Assembly: GCA_017882325.1 (NCBI GenBank)
Contig: JADGPQ010000005.1
Span: 1 to 38,750, forward strand
DNA from: Thermoleophilia bacterium
GTDB taxonomy: Bacteria; Actinomycetota; Thermoleophilia; UBA2241
DNA length: 38,750 nucleotides
Reading direction: 5' to 3'
Shown here piece by piece: positions 26,221 through 36,164 of this stretch; positions within the stretch are counted from its first letter, which is position 1; each line of letters opens with the position of its first letter. The notes under the pieces were generated by a model that saw nothing but the letters and a program-made list of their open reading frames with translations, was not told where the DNA came from and did no database searches. Made by a program: the position numbers and the translations under genes.

Positions 26221-27561
26221 TCAGCCGGCGCCTGCGAGCACGTCGCCGAGGTCCTCCAACAGGTAGAGAGAGCCACCCACCAGGACGGAGCCGCCAGGCC
26301 CTGCCGACTCGCGCGCAAGCGCCAAGGCATCATGAGGGTCGGTCTCGACGCGGACGTCGATGAGTTGACGGCCGAGGCGGACGGCGGCGGCGCGTAGTGC
26401 GGCTGCCAGCTCCCTGGCTGTGAGGCTCCGCGGTTCGCTCGCCTGCGTGCACACGGCGGCGTCCAGCAGCGGCAGAAAGCCTTCGAGCATCTCGTCGTAG
26501 GCCTTGTCGCGCATGATCGCGAGCACGCCCACCGTGGGCCTGGGGACGTCCACGGTGGCCAGGCTCCTGGCAAGCACGCGCACGCCGTGCGGGTTATGGG
26601 CGCCGTCGGCGAACACCAGCGGGCGTTCGCCTACCTTCTGCAGGCGACCCGGTACGATGGTGGTGGCCAGGGCCTGCCGCGCGGCCGACTCGTCGAGACG
26701 GCCGAGGAGTAGACGCACCGCCGCCACAGCGAGCCCAGCGTTGACCACCTGGTAGAGGGCCGGTGTCGGCACGCGCAGGCCGGCCCACTCTTCGAGCGCG
26801 CCGCCGAGTGCCAGCGCGACGCTGAAGTCGCTAGGGGAGCCCGCGACATGCAGATCCCCTGATGGCAGGGCTTGTCCCTCGCCGGCGGCCGTGTCGCCAC
26901 GCAAGAAATGGGGCCGCGCGCCGGCGACGGAGCAGACCCGGCGCGCCTCGACTTCGAGGCCGTCGAGTTCGCCGAAGATGACCTCGCCGCCTTTGATGAC
27001 CGCCGCTTTCTCCGCGAAGATGAGCTCGCGTGTGCTGCCCAGGACCTCCGTGTGCTCAAAGGCGATATTGGTCAGCACCACGACCGGAGCGTTGACGACG
27101 TTGGTCGCGTCGAGGCGGCCGCCGAGCCCGGCTTCGAGCGCCACGGCCTCCACCCCGCTCTCGGCCATGGCCAGCAGCGCCGCCACCGTCAGCACCTCGA
27201 ACTGCGTGGTTTCTCCCACGTCCTCCGGCAGTGATGAGGTGGCCGCGCGCACAGCCTCGATGCAGCCTGCGAATACGGCTTCGTCCACGGGTCCACCGTC
27301 CACGACGACGCGCTCGGTCCAGCCCGAGATGTGCGGCGAGAGGTAGGCGCCGGCACGCAGGTCGTGGGCGCGCAGCAAGGCCTCGCAGTACCGCGCTGTA
27401 GAGGACTTGCCGTTGGTGCCCACGACGTGGATCACCCTGTAGGCGTCCTGCGGCCGGCCCAGGGACTCCAGCAGCTTGCTCACGCGCTCCAACCCCGGCC
27501 GCATCCCGAAGGCGGCCAGCGACTCGAGGTAGGCGGCCCACCCGGGCGCGCCGTCGTTCAT
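26221..27561 (-). CDS. folC: Folylpolyglutamate synthase / dihydrofolate synthase
   Basis: HVVGTNGKSSTARYCEALLRAHDLRAGAYLSPHISGWTERV...GLGGRLDATNVV...FEHTEVLG...FADGAHNPHGVRVL. Confidence 0.95.
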   Translation of the reverse strand: MNDGAPGWAAYLESLAAFGMRPGLERVSKLLESLGRPQDAYRVIHVVGTNGKSSTARYCEALLRAHDLRAGAYLSPHISGWTERVVVDGGPVDEAVFAGCIEAVRAATSSLPEDVGETTQFEVLTVAALLAMAESGVEAVALEAGLGGRLDATNVVNAPVVVLTNIAFEHTEVLGSTRELIFAEKAAVIKGGEVIFGELDGLEVEARRVCSVAGARPHFLRGDTAAGEGQALPSGDLHVAGSPSDFSVALALGGALEEWAGLRVPTPALYQVVNAGLAVAAVRLLLGRLDESAARQALATTIVPGRLQKVGERPLVFADGAHNPHGVRVLARSLATVDVPRPTVGVLAIMRDKAYDEMLEGFLPLLDAAVCTQASEPRSLTARELAAALRAAAVRLGRQLIDVRVETDPHDALALARESAGPGGSVLVGGSLYLLEDLGDVLAGAG

Positions 27562-27591
27562 GAGCCCACCGCGCCGCGCACGGCGCCCTCC

Positions 27592-30216
27592 TCAGGCCCC
27601 GCGCACGCGCGCGAGGCGCGCCGCGAGCTCGTCGCGGTCGGCGACGTACCCGGCCAGCTTGTCGCGCTCCTTGGCCACCACGGCCTCGGGGGCGCGACCC
27701 GTGAAACCCTCGTTGGAGAGCTTCGCCTCGCCACGCCTGATCTCGGCCTCGATCTTACCGAGCTGCTGCTCGAGGCGAGTGATCTCCTCGGCCTTGTCGG
27801 CCACCGCGTCCACCTCGAGACGGCCGCCGGGCACCAGCACCACGGTCGCGTCGGCGGCGGGCTCGCCCTCGAAGCGCACTTCTGTGCGCGCCAGGGCGCG
27901 GAACGCAGCGGCGTAGGGCGCGTAGCGCCCGCTCGCGCCGCCGCCCTCGGCCACGAACACGGCCTCGAGCACCTTGCCCGGCGCCACCTCGACGTCGGCG
28001 CGCAGGCGGCGCAGCGCGTCGACCACCGCCTGGAGCTCGCCGACCGCGGCTTCGTCCGCCGGCGAGAGGAGCGCCTCGTCGTGCAGCGGATGCTTCTGCT
28101 TCAGGAGCGGCGCCTCGCCGTACTGCGCCGCGACCTCTTCGGTGACGAACGGGAGGAAGGGATGCAGCAGGCGCACGATCTGGGCGAGCAGCCAGCGCGC
28201 GTGTCCGCCGGCCTGCGCCTTCTGCCCCTCGTCCTCGCCGTAGAGGCGCACCTTGGCGAGCTCCAGGTACCAGTCGCAGAACTCGTCCCAGACGAAGTGA
28301 TACAGCGTGTCGACGGCCTCGGTGAAATCGAAGACCGTGACCGCCGCCTCCACCTCGGCCAGGCAGCGCTGGAAGCGGCTCGTGATCCAGCGATCGACCT
28401 GGTGGGCGTCGCTGCGTTCCGCCGGGAGCCCCTCGCTCGCCAGCAGCACGAGCCGCGAGGCGTTCCACAGCTTGTTGGCGAAGCTGCGGCCCATGACGAT
28501 CTTCTCTTCGCTGAAGCGCACATCCTGGCTGCTGCTCATCAGCAGCATGGCGAAGCGCGTGGCGTCGGCGCCGTATTTCTCGATCATCTCCAGAGGGTCG
28601 ATCCCGGTGCCCAGGCTCTTGCTCATGCGACGCCCATCGGCGGCCTGGATCACGGAGTGGATGTACACGTCGTGGAACGGGACGTCGGCGACGAACTCGA
28701 GGCCCATCATCACCATGCGCGCGACCCACAGGAAGATGATTTCGCGGGCCGTGCTCAGCACGTTGGTGGGATAGAAATACGCGAGGTCCGCCGTCTCGTC
28801 GGGCCAGCCCCAGGTGGCGAACGGCCACAGCGCCGAGCTGAACCAGGTGTCGAGCACGTCGGTCTCGCGCGTCAATGCCGCGGAGCCACACTCGGCGCAG
28901 GCCTGCGGTTCGGTCTCGGCCACGTTCACGTGCCCGTCCTCGCAGTACCACACCGGCAGCTGGTGACCCCACCACAGCTGGCGGCTGATGCACCACGGAC
29001 GCAGCTTCTCCATCCAGTCGAGGTAGACCCGGCCCCATCGCTCGGGCGTGAACTTCACCCGGCCATCGCGCACGACCTCTGTGGCCGGTCCCTTGAGCTG
29101 GTCCATGTCCATGAACCACTGCTCGCTGATGAGGGGCTCGATGGGCGTGCCGCAACGGTCGCAGGTCGCCACGCTGTGCGGGTAGTCCTCCACCTTCTCG
29201 AGGACGCCGAGCGTCTTCAGGTCGGCCACCACGCGTGCGGCGGCCTCCTCGACCTCGAGCCCGGCGTAGGGGCCGCCGGCCGCGGTGATGCGGCCGTCCT
29301 GGCCGATGGCCTGGATGGTCTCCAGCCCGTGGGTGCGGCCGATGTCGAAATCGGTGAGGTCGTGGGCCGGCGTGATCTTGAGAGCGCCGGTTCCGAACTC
29401 CGGGTCGACGCGCTCGTCGGCGACGATCTTGAGCTCGCGCCCAAGCAGCGGCAGGGTGGCCGTCTTGCCGACGACGTGCCTGTATCGCTCGTCGTCCGGA
29501 TGGACGGCCACCGCGGTGTCGCCGAGCATCGTCTCGGGGCGTGTGGTGGCGATGGTCACCGAGCCGCCCCCGTTCACCGGGTAGCGGATGAAGTTGAGCG
29601 TGCCCGGCATGTCCTTGTAAGCGACTTCAAGATCGCTGATCGCCGTACCGCAGCGCGGACACCAGTTGACCAGGTAGCTGCCCTTGTGGATGTAACCTTT
29701 CTGGTAGAGCTCCACAAAGACCCTGGTGACGGCCCGCACGTAACCGTCGTCGAAGGTGAAGCGCTCGCGGTCGTAGTCGCACGAGCAGCCGAGGCTCTTG
29801 AGCTGCTCGATGATCGTGCCGCCGTACTGCAGACGCCACTCCCAGACCCGCTTGGCGAACTCCTCGCGGCCCAGGTCTTCCTTGGTGAGACCTTCGGCGC
29901 GCAACATCTTCTCGACCACGTTCTGAGTGGCGATGCCGGCGTGGTCGGTGCCCACCAGCCAGCATGCGTTCTCGCCGAGCATGCGGTGGTAACGCGTGAG
30001 CGCATCCTGGATGGTGTTGTTCAGGGCATGTCCCATGTGCAGCACACCGGTGATGTTGGGCGGCGGGATGACGATGGAGTAGGGCTCGCGGGTTGGGTCA
30101 GGCTCGGCGTGGAAGAGGTGCGACGCGAGCCACTCCTTCATCCAGCGTGCCTCGACGGCCGCAGGCTCGAAGCGCGTGGTGGCGCGGAGGTAGTCGCTGC
30201 TCTGTGCGTCGCTCAT
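27592..30216 (-). CDS. valS: Valyl-tRNA synthetase
   Basis: PPPNITGVLHMGHALNNTIQD (HIGH), MSKSLGTGIDPLEMI (KMSKS), C-terminal coiled coil. ATG 30216 (MSDAQSSDYL) chosen. Confidence 0.97.
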   Translation of the reverse strand: MSDAQSSDYLRATTRFEPAAVEARWMKEWLASHLFHAEPDPTREPYSIVIPPPNITGVLHMGHALNNTIQDALTRYHRMLGENACWLVGTDHAGIATQNVVEKMLRAEGLTKEDLGREEFAKRVWEWRLQYGGTIIEQLKSLGCSCDYDRERFTFDDGYVRAVTRVFVELYQKGYIHKGSYLVNWCPRCGTAISDLEVAYKDMPGTLNFIRYPVNGGGSVTIATTRPETMLGDTAVAVHPDDERYRHVVGKTATLPLLGRELKIVADERVDPEFGTGALKITPAHDLTDFDIGRTHGLETIQAIGQDGRITAAGGPYAGLEVEEAAARVVADLKTLGVLEKVEDYPHSVATCDRCGTPIEPLISEQWFMDMDQLKGPATEVVRDGRVKFTPERWGRVYLDWMEKLRPWCISRQLWWGHQLPVWYCEDGHVNVAETEPQACAECGSAALTRETDVLDTWFSSALWPFATWGWPDETADLAYFYPTNVLSTAREIIFLWVARMVMMGLEFVADVPFHDVYIHSVIQAADGRRMSKSLGTGIDPLEMIEKYGADATRFAMLLMSSSQDVRFSEEKIVMGRSFANKLWNASRLVLLASEGLPAERSDAHQVDRWITSRFQRCLAEVEAAVTVFDFTEAVDTLYHFVWDEFCDWYLELAKVRLYGEDEGQKAQAGGHARWLLAQIVRLLHPFLPFVTEEVAAQYGEAPLLKQKHPLHDEALLSPADEAAVGELQAVVDALRRLRADVEVAPGKVLEAVFVAEGGGASGRYAPYAAAFRALARTEVRFEGEPAADATVVLVPGGRLEVDAVADKAEEITRLEQQLGKIEAEIRRGEAKLSNEGFTGRAPEAVVAKERDKLAGYVADRDELAARLARVRGA

Positions 30217-30372
30217 GGGGCCTCGGTACTGGCGAATTATGACGCAGGCCGATCGACCGCGGGTCCGGCTACGCCCGCCCGCGACCACGCGACAGTATAG
30301 CGGGACGCGGGCAGCGCTGCCGAACGCCCGCCGGTGCGCCGGCCTCGTCCGCGCCAAGAGCCAAGGGATGCG

Positions 30373-30927
30373 TCAGCCTGACGCATGTCGAGCGCGATAC
30401 GCCTGCACCTTCATGCGATTGCCACACACCGACATCGAGCACCAGTGGCCGGAGTGGTTGCGCGAGTGGTCGTAGAAAGCCCACAGACACGTGTCGTTGC
30501 GGCATGCCTTGAGCCGGCTCCACGTCCCGGTCTCCATGGCGCGGTAGGCGATGACCAGGAGCTTCCCGAGCGCGCCGTCCACCCCTGAAGCCTCGCTGGC
30601 CAGCGTGACCCTTCCGTCTGCGGCGACACTGAGATGCAGTCCGGCGCGACCGGCGGCTGCATCCAGGGTGGCCACAGCCGCCACGGGCGGCACGCTCCCC
30701 TCGTTGTTGGCGAGTAGCAGGTCGCGCACGGCCTCGCGCACGTCGCCGGCGCGAATCACGCCGGCCGCGTCGAGGCTGACCGGGGACGCCAGGCCAGCCT
30801 CCCGCAGCCACGCCTCCAAGCCTACAGGCGTGGCGATCCGGTCCGCACCCTGTTCGACGTCGAGCGTATTCACGAAGGCGCGCACCAGCTCGAGTTCGCC
30901 GGGTGCCTGCTTCCGCTGCGTTGACAT
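30373..30927 (-). CDS. CGNR zinc-finger / ABATE-domain transcriptional regulator
   Basis: N-terminal ABATE-like region (ELVRAFVNTLDVEQGADRI) and C-terminal CRNDTCLWAFYDHSRNHSGHWCSMSVCGNRMKVQAYRAR with the CGNR motif. SD GGAGGA before ATG. Confidence 0.9.
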   Translation of the reverse strand: MSTQRKQAPGELELVRAFVNTLDVEQGADRIATPVGLEAWLREAGLASPVSLDAAGVIRAGDVREAVRDLLLANNEGSVPPVAAVATLDAAAGRAGLHLSVAADGRVTLASEASGVDGALGKLLVIAYRAMETGTWSRLKACRNDTCLWAFYDHSRNHSGHWCSMSVCGNRMKVQAYRARHASG

Positions 30928-30972
30928 CTCGTCCTCCGATTCGACAGGGGCAGTATACCCCCAAACGTGGTT

Positions 30973-30998
30973 TACTAGTTACAAGACACTGGTATAAT
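30973..30998 (+). promoter_or_regulatory. Candidate plus-strand promoter with perfect -10 TATAAT
   Basis: TATAAT at 30993-30998 in an unusually AT-rich intergenic segment, with a weak -35-like element about 16-17 bp upstream (TTACTA/TTTACT). GTTACA direct repeats (30978-30983 and 31009-31014) flank the -10. Confidence 0.5.
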
Positions 30999-31085
30999 CA
31001 GTTTGCCGGTTACATTCGCAAGCCCCGAGCGGGTGCGGTGAAGCCGAAGGCCTGGACAGACCGAGACGCGAAGGAGATGAGTGTC

Positions 31086-31217
31086 ATGTACGGACTGCTG
31101 GCATGGGATCTGGTGAAGGCCCGTCGCGCAGAGATCGAGCGGGCAGCCGAGCGGGCGCGCTTCGAGAGGACGGCGCGCCCGGCAAAGCGGCGCACAACGA
31201 AGACCACGGGAAGGTAA
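31086..31217 (+). CDS. Small basic ORF (43 aa), unknown function
   Basis: MYGLLAWDLVKARRAEIERAAERARFERTARPAKRRTTKTTGR; SD AAGGAG at 31071-31076, ATG 31086, downstream of TATAAT. In-frame GTG 31038 is an alternative start. Confidence 0.5.
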   Translation: MYGLLAWDLVKARRAEIERAAERARFERTARPAKRRTTKTTGR

Positions 31218-31221
31218 GACG

Positions 31222-31356
31222 ATGACCTGGAAGCAACGTGGCCGGGCTCTGCGGCGCGGCGTGCGCGAGTCGGCGAGCGTCCTCGCGAACGTCGCAGCTA
31301 CGCCTCGCGGCGTAGCGCCGGGCGGCTATCGCGCCGGCGCGGACGGCCGGAGCTGA
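31222..31356 (+). CDS. Small Arg-rich ORF (44 aa), unknown function
   Basis: MTWKQRGRALRRGVRESASVLANVAATPRGVAPGGYRAGADGRS; 4-nt gap after the preceding ORF and SD-like GGGAAGG. Not in the supplied track, probably because of a length cutoff. Confidence 0.35.
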   Translation: MTWKQRGRALRRGVRESASVLANVAATPRGVAPGGYRAGADGRS

Positions 31357-31412
31357 CGATCAGCGGAAGACGGGGCTCGCCAGCGTTTTCTCCGCCGCCG
31401 TGAGGGGAGACA

Positions 31413-31456
31413 GACCGACGAGGGGGAGGCGCTCACGCGCCTCCCCCTCGTCGGTC
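31413..31456. terminator. 20-bp perfect stem-loop, probable bidirectional terminator
   Basis: GACCGACGAGGGGGAGGCGC-TCAC-GCGCCTCCCCCTCGTCGGTC, between the plus-strand micro-ORFs and the convergent minus-strand Zn-ribbon ORF. No T-tract. Confidence 0.65.
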
Positions 31457-31491
31457 AGCTCGTTGGACTCTGCCCCGCGGGGCCGCGCTCC

Positions 31492-31680
31492 CTAACCGGC
31501 GTCCGCAGCCGGCGGCGCGTCGCCGCCGCTCAGCTCGATGGCGCAAACCTGGCAGAACTCGTCCGATCCTTCGATGCCGACCCCGCACTGCGAACAGTGC
31601 TGCTCGAGCTGGCCGCCGCCCGAGTCCACGGCCGGTTCAAGCTTCGATCCGGGCGTCTGGTGGTTGTGTTCTTCGCTCAT
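31492..31680 (-). CDS. Small zinc-ribbon protein (62 aa)
   Basis: MSEEHNHQTPGSKLEPAVDSGGGQLEQHCSQCGVGIEGSDEFCQVCAIELSGG: CxxC...CxxC ribbon; SD AAGGAG upstream. Confidence 0.6.
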   Translation of the reverse strand: MSEEHNHQTPGSKLEPAVDSGGGQLEQHCSQCGVGIEGSDEFCQVCAIELSGGDAPPAADAG

Positions 31681-31749
31681 CGTCTGTGCTCCTTGGAAGC
31701 GGATGTCGACTGACGCGTGTGACTGAGTGTACCCGAGGGAGGCGCGGGC

Positions 31750-34216
31750 CTATCGGGCGACCGAGCTCCGCGCGGGCGGGCGCTGGCTTGCGGCCGGCGC
31801 CCGGCGCCCGCCGAACACGTGCGGCAGCGCGTCCTCAAACTTGTCTACGTAGACAAGTTTGAGCCTGCCGACCACGTCGGGCGGCAGTTCTGCCACGGTG
31901 CCGCGGTTGCTTCCCGGCAGCAGTACCGTGCGAATGCCGCTGCGCGAGGCGGCCAGGAGTTTCTCCTTGAGGCCGCCGACGCGGAGGATGCGGCCGCCCA
32001 GCGTGATCTCCCCGGTCATCGCGACGCGCGGCTTCACGGGCACGCGCCCGAGAGCCGAGAGCATCGCGACCGCGAGGGCCAGGCCGGCGGACGGGCCGTC
32101 CTTGGGTACGGCGCCTTCAGGCACGTGCACGCGCACGTCCTGCGTGGCCAGGTCCAGGCCTTCCTTGGTGAGATGCGGCGAGCGGCGCATGAGCCCCCGG
32201 AGCGCCGCATCGCGCTCGACGTTGGCCAGGAGGTGACCCCAGGCCGCCGACGCCGACTCTTGCATGACGTCGCCGAGCTGGCCGGTGAGCACCAGCTCGC
32301 CGCGGCCGCGAGCGATGATCGCCTCCACGGTGAGCACCTCGCCGCCGTCGGATGTATAGGCGAGGCCCAAGCTCTCTCCGACCCTCGCGGTGCGCCGCAG
32401 TTCGGCGTCGAGCCAGAGGGCCTCGCCGAGATATGCGCGCAGATCGTCGGCCCCGACGGTCAGCGGCAGCGCAGCACCGTCCTCGAGGTGCTGGCGCGCC
32501 ACCTTGCGCTCGATGCGCCGGAGGGCGCGCTCCAGCTCGCGCACTCCCGCCTCGCGCGTGTAGCCGCGCACGATGGCCTGCAGGGCGCCGCGGCCGAGTT
32601 TGACGTCGCCGCGGCGTAAGCCTGTGTCTCTGACTGTCCGCGGGATCAGATGCGTGCGGGCGATCGCCAGCTTCTCTGCCAGTGTGTAGCCGCTGAGATG
32701 GATCACTTCGAGGCGGTCGTACAGAGTGTGTGGGATCCCTTCGATGTCGTTGGCGGTGGCGATGAAGAACACGCGGCTGAGGTCGTACTCGCACTCGAGG
32801 TAGTTGTCGCGAAAGCTCGTGTTGTGCGCCGGATCGAGGACCTCCATGAGGGCTGCCGCCGGGTTGCCGCGCCAGTCGCTGTCGAGCTTGTCGATCTCGT
32901 CGAGCAAGATCACCGGGTTATCGACGCCGGCTTTGGCGAGGCCTTCGAGCACGCGCCCGGGCATCGCCCCGACATAGGTGCGGCGATGCCCGCGGATCTC
33001 GGCTTCGTCGCGTACGCCGCCGAGCGCGATGCGCGCGAAGGGCCGCCCCAAGGCGTCGGCGATCGCCTGGGCCACGCTGCTCTTGCCCGTGCCGGGAGGG
33101 CCGGCCAGACAAAGGATCGTCGCCGGATGGTCGGCGCCGGCCGCGCCCGCTTCGGCGCGCATCTTGCACACGGCCAGATACTCAAGGATGCGGTCCTTCA
33201 CGTCCTTGAGGCCGTAGTGCGTGTGCTCCAGATGCCTGGCGACCGCGGCCACGTCGACGTCGGCGGGCGCCAGTCTGCCCCAGGGGAGGTCGAAGACCGT
33301 ATCGAGCAGGCCGCGGGTCACCGCGACCTCCGGGCTCATCGGCGACGCCTGCCTCAGCTTGCGCAGCTCGCGCTCGACGAGCTTGTGCGCCGCCGGCGAC
33401 AGGCGTCCCTCGGCCAGCCTCAGCGCGTACTCGGCGGTCTCCTCGTCGGAGCTCTCGCCACCCTCCTCGATCTCGTCGCGGATCACGCGCAGCTTCTCGT
33501 GCAGGAAGAGCTGGCGCTGCGCGCTCTCGATGCGCTGCTGCACCTTGCTCACGATCTCGTGTTCCATGCCGAGCACCGCGTTCTCCTCGGCCAGGGCCTC
33601 GATCAGCGCCAGGAGGCGCTCCTGCGTGGATTCCATCTCCAGGAGCGCCTGCTTCTCAGCCGTGTCGATCTGCAGGTGCGCGGCCACCACGTCGGCGGTC
33701 TCCTCGGGATCATCGCTCTGGCTCACGACGTACTGCACCTCGTCCGCCAGCTGCGGGTTGAGCTGCACGTAGCTTGCGAACTCGGCCGCCACGCGGCGCG
33801 CGAGCGAGCGGCAGCGCACGAGGGCGCGGTCTGGCGGCGCCAACGGCTTCGAGCTCACGAGGAAGAACGGCTCGGTGCTCTCGAAGCCTTCGATGCGCAC
33901 ACGCTCCTGGCCCTCCACGAGCGCCTTCACGCTGCCGTCCGGCAGCTTGAACAGCTGCAGCACGCTGACCCGAGTGCCCACCGGCATGATGTCGTCGGCG
34001 CCCGGGTATTCCACGGAAGCTTCGCGCTGCGAGCTCAGGATGAGCGGGGTCTTCTCGTTGAAGGCCGCCTCGATGGCCTGAATGGACTTCTCGCGGCCCA
34101 CGAAGAGAGGCGCGACCATCTTGGGGAAGACGACCAGCTCGCGAGTAGGCAGCAGCGGAAGGGCCGCCGCAGGCACGCCCGCTGAGACGGCGCCGTCCGC
34201 GGCCGCCGCGTCGCCG

Positions 34217-34236
<20 letters not shown>
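31750..34236 (-). CDS. lon: ATP-dependent protease Lon
   Basis: N-terminal LON domain ([31 protein letters not shown]), [18 protein letters not shown], catalytic [18 protein letters not shown] start overlaps clpX. Confidence 0.97.
31834..31863. repeat. 30-bp perfect palindrome CTCAAACTTGTCTACGTAGACAAGTTTGAG within lon
   Basis: 15-bp arms, no loop. Both strands translate to [10 protein letters not shown] (lon on minus; track ORF 31819..32619 on plus). Confidence 0.95.
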
Positions 34237-35488
<1,252 letters not shown>

Positions 35489-35523
35489 CTCTCGCTCCTT
35501 CTCGAAGACCCGCCTCGCCCGCG

Positions 35524-36108
35524 CTAACGGTGGGCGATGACGGCGTCGATGATGCCGTACTCCTTGGCCTCGGCGGCGCTCATGAAGTTGTCGCGGTCCG
35601 TGTCTTTACGCACCTGGTCGACCGGCTGGCCCGTGTGCTCGGCGAGGATCTCGTCGAGGCGCTGGCGCAAGTTGAGGACCTCTTTGGCGTGGATCTCGAT
35701 GTCGGCGGCCTGGCCCTCGAAGCCGCCCATGATCTGGTGGATGAGGACGCGGGCATTGGGCAACGCGAAGCGCTTGTCCTTGGCGCCGCCGGCCAGCAGC
35801 AGGGCGCCCATGCTCATAGCGCTGCCCACGCAGATGGTGCTCACGTCGGGCTTGATGAACTGCATGGTGTCGTAAATAGCAAGGCCGGCGTACACCGAGC
35901 CGCCCGGGCTGTTGACGTAAAGGCTGATGTCCTTGTCCGGGTCGTCGGACTCGAGGTGGATCAGCTGCGCGACGATGAGGTTGGCGACGTCGTCGTTGAC
36001 TGGGGTGCCGAGGAAGATGACGCGCTCGTTGAGCAGCCGGCTGAAGATGTCGAACGAGCGCTCGCCGCGGCTTGTCTGTTCGATGACGAACGGTACAAGT
36101 GGTGTCAC
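35524..36108 (-). CDS. clpP: ATP-dependent Clp protease proteolytic subunit ClpP
   Basis: [53 protein letters not shown]...[14 protein letters not shown]...[20 protein letters not shown]. Confidence 0.98.
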   Translation of the reverse strand: MTPLVPFVIEQTSRGERSFDIFSRLLNERVIFLGTPVNDDVANLIVAQLIHLESDDPDKDISLYVNSPGGSVYAGLAIYDTMQFIKPDVSTICVGSAMSMGALLLAGGAKDKRFALPNARVLIHQIMGGFEGQAADIEIHAKEVLNLRQRLDEILAEHTGQPVDQVRKDTDRDNFMSAAEAKEYGIIDAVIAHR

Positions 36109-36164
36109 GTGCTCACCCTCTCCTGCGTTGACGCTGTCTCTGTGGTGTTCCCATGGCCGAAACG

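Noticed and set aside
25704-26573. 289-aa minus-strand ORF across the folC 3' end and the DUF2867 remnant
   Set aside because: Frame differs from folC and from the DUF2867-like frame; sequence is Arg/Ala/Pro noise.
27331-30300. 989-aa plus-strand ORF antisense to valS
   Set aside because: It mirrors valS codon bias in GC-rich DNA, has a His/Ala/Asp/Val-rich composition and no recognisable domain.
30217-30372. T-box or other riboswitch upstream of valS
   Set aside because: The leader is short and I see no GGTGG/T-box motif or specifier-loop arrangement.
31834-31863. Interpretation of the lon palindrome as an HspR HAIR element
   Set aside because: HAIR is CTTGAGT-N7-ACTCAAG. This site has CTTG...CAAG with different spacing and internal sequence, and it is at the 3' end of lon, not the promoter.
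32650-34185. Long plus-strand ORF antisense to lon (and similar ones at 1605-2723, 7612-8898, 8751-10199, 16141-17433, 19562-20854, 34082-35527)
   Set aside because: Each lies opposite a confidently identified gene and is explained by GC-skewed third positions giving few antisense stops.
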